Shown here one piece after another: positions 51,282-51,554 of a stretch of 51,554 nucleotides of DNA (its first letter is position 1; each line of letters starts with the position of its first letter). The notes beneath the pieces are model-generated. The model did not search any database. It worked only from the letters and a program-made list of their open reading frames with translations, and was not told the origin of the DNA. The DNA comes from CAZZCP01 sp964653235 (GTDB lineage Bacteria > Bdellovibrionota > Bdellovibrionia > Bdellovibrionales > UBA840), in assembly GCA_964653235.1 (NCBI GenBank), contig CAZZCP010000008.1, positions 1 through 51,554 of the forward strand, written 5' to 3'. Made by a program: the position numbers and the translations under genes.

Positions 51282-51554
51282 AAAAGCTTGCTATTGGTCT
51301 TTTCTTGGGACTTGCCGTTTTGACTGTGTTCTCAAAGAGCATTGGCAAACAGCTGATTGCTTGGTACACAAGTGCCGAGAAAAACTGCAAAGTCTGCCCC
51401 ATAGAGTTTGCAGAGATTCAAAATCGAGAAGATGTGGTTTTTATCGACAATCGAAGCCCCGAAGAATACAAGGTCTCAGTTTTGCCTCTTGCCTACACCG
51501 AAGAGGAGTTTTTAAAAGCCCTTAGCGAGAGGCCGCAAGACTTTGCTGGTAAAA
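51278..51554 (+). CDS. Rhodanese-like protein with N-terminal membrane anchor (partial, cut by window end)
   Basis: The frame opens at GTG 51278, overlapping the MFS stop (GTGA), and is still open at the window edge after 92 codons. It begins with a membrane or signal helix (KKLAIGLFLGLAVLTVFS), has CKVC, and then DVVFIDNRSPEEYKVSVLPLA followed by YTEEEFLKAL, typical of the first half of a rhodanese domain. The active-site cysteine loop would lie beyond the window. A periplasmic sulphur-transfer or regulatory role is possible. Confidence 0.7.
   Translation, partial: MKKLAIGLFLGLAVLTVFSKSIGKQLIAWYTSAEKNCKVCPIEFAEIQNREDVVFIDNRSPEEYKVSVLPLAYTEEEFLKALSERPQDFAGK

Overview
The window reads as chromosomal sequence of a Gram-negative bacterium of moderate-to-low GC content. 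It most resembles Bdellovibrionota or a neighbouring group. This is inferred from gene content and style (CarD beside gltX, an HD-GYP protein, many signal-peptide proteins of unknown function, a queA-tgt-yajC-secD-secF run, a GldA/F/G-like ABC cluster); no marker RNA is present. I see no rRNA, tRNA or CRISPR array. Three 10-N scaffold gaps interrupt gltX, tgt and recJ, and none of them has a length that fits the reading frame.

Positions 1-4.6 kb form an accessory region. The left edge carries the terminal repeats of an insertion sequence whose body lies outside the window, and it ends a secreted-protein gene early. Next come two tandem cassettes of the same shape: a large secreted protein on the + strand converging stop-to-stop on a small acidic secreted protein on the - strand. 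The two small genes share an upstream box at the same distance from their starts. A 177-bp palindromic element follows, abutting a chemoreceptor gene.

Positions 4.6-17.5 kb hold mostly ordinary genes: the chemoreceptor, lgt coupled to a CBS-PAS protein, a secreted lysophospholipase-like hydrolase, an HD-GYP protein, recG, a secreted subtilase, a lipoprotein, carD and gltX. Positions 17.7-21.7 kb carry overlapping uvrB-uvrC behind a CRP-like palindrome.

Positions 21.7-23.1 kb are a second accessory patch. It holds a frameshifted SUKH-type immunity pseudogene, the second copy of the palindromic element, a RAYT/IS200-like HUH transposase that probably mobilised that element, and a G-rich repeat. 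After that come a CDF metal exporter, a small zinc-ribbon protein, a possible HolD-like (DNA polymerase III psi) protein, and an NfeD protease, slipin and SpoIID run.

Positions 28.1-37.5 kb are one long + strand block: a lipoprotein, then queA-tgt (tRNA queuosine), yajC-secD-secF (protein export), recJ, a histone-H1-like protein, queC and a DUF366 gene. It thus mixes deazaguanine tRNA modification with export and repair. Positions 37.6-45.3 kb hold a shortened NFACT/RqcH-like protein, then a tightly overlapped run of ABC ATPase, permease, GldG-like protein, DUF4340 protein, GHMP kinase and DUF429 protein. Positions 45.2-51.55 kb hold an envelope protein of unknown function, an App1-type phosphatase-like protein, a secreted YHS protein, a probable outer-membrane barrel, fumC, an LplT-like MFS transporter and the start of a rhodanese-like protein cut by the window end.

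The two most distinctive signals are the duplicated convergent secreted-protein cassettes and the RAYT transposase with its structured, dispersed palindromic element.
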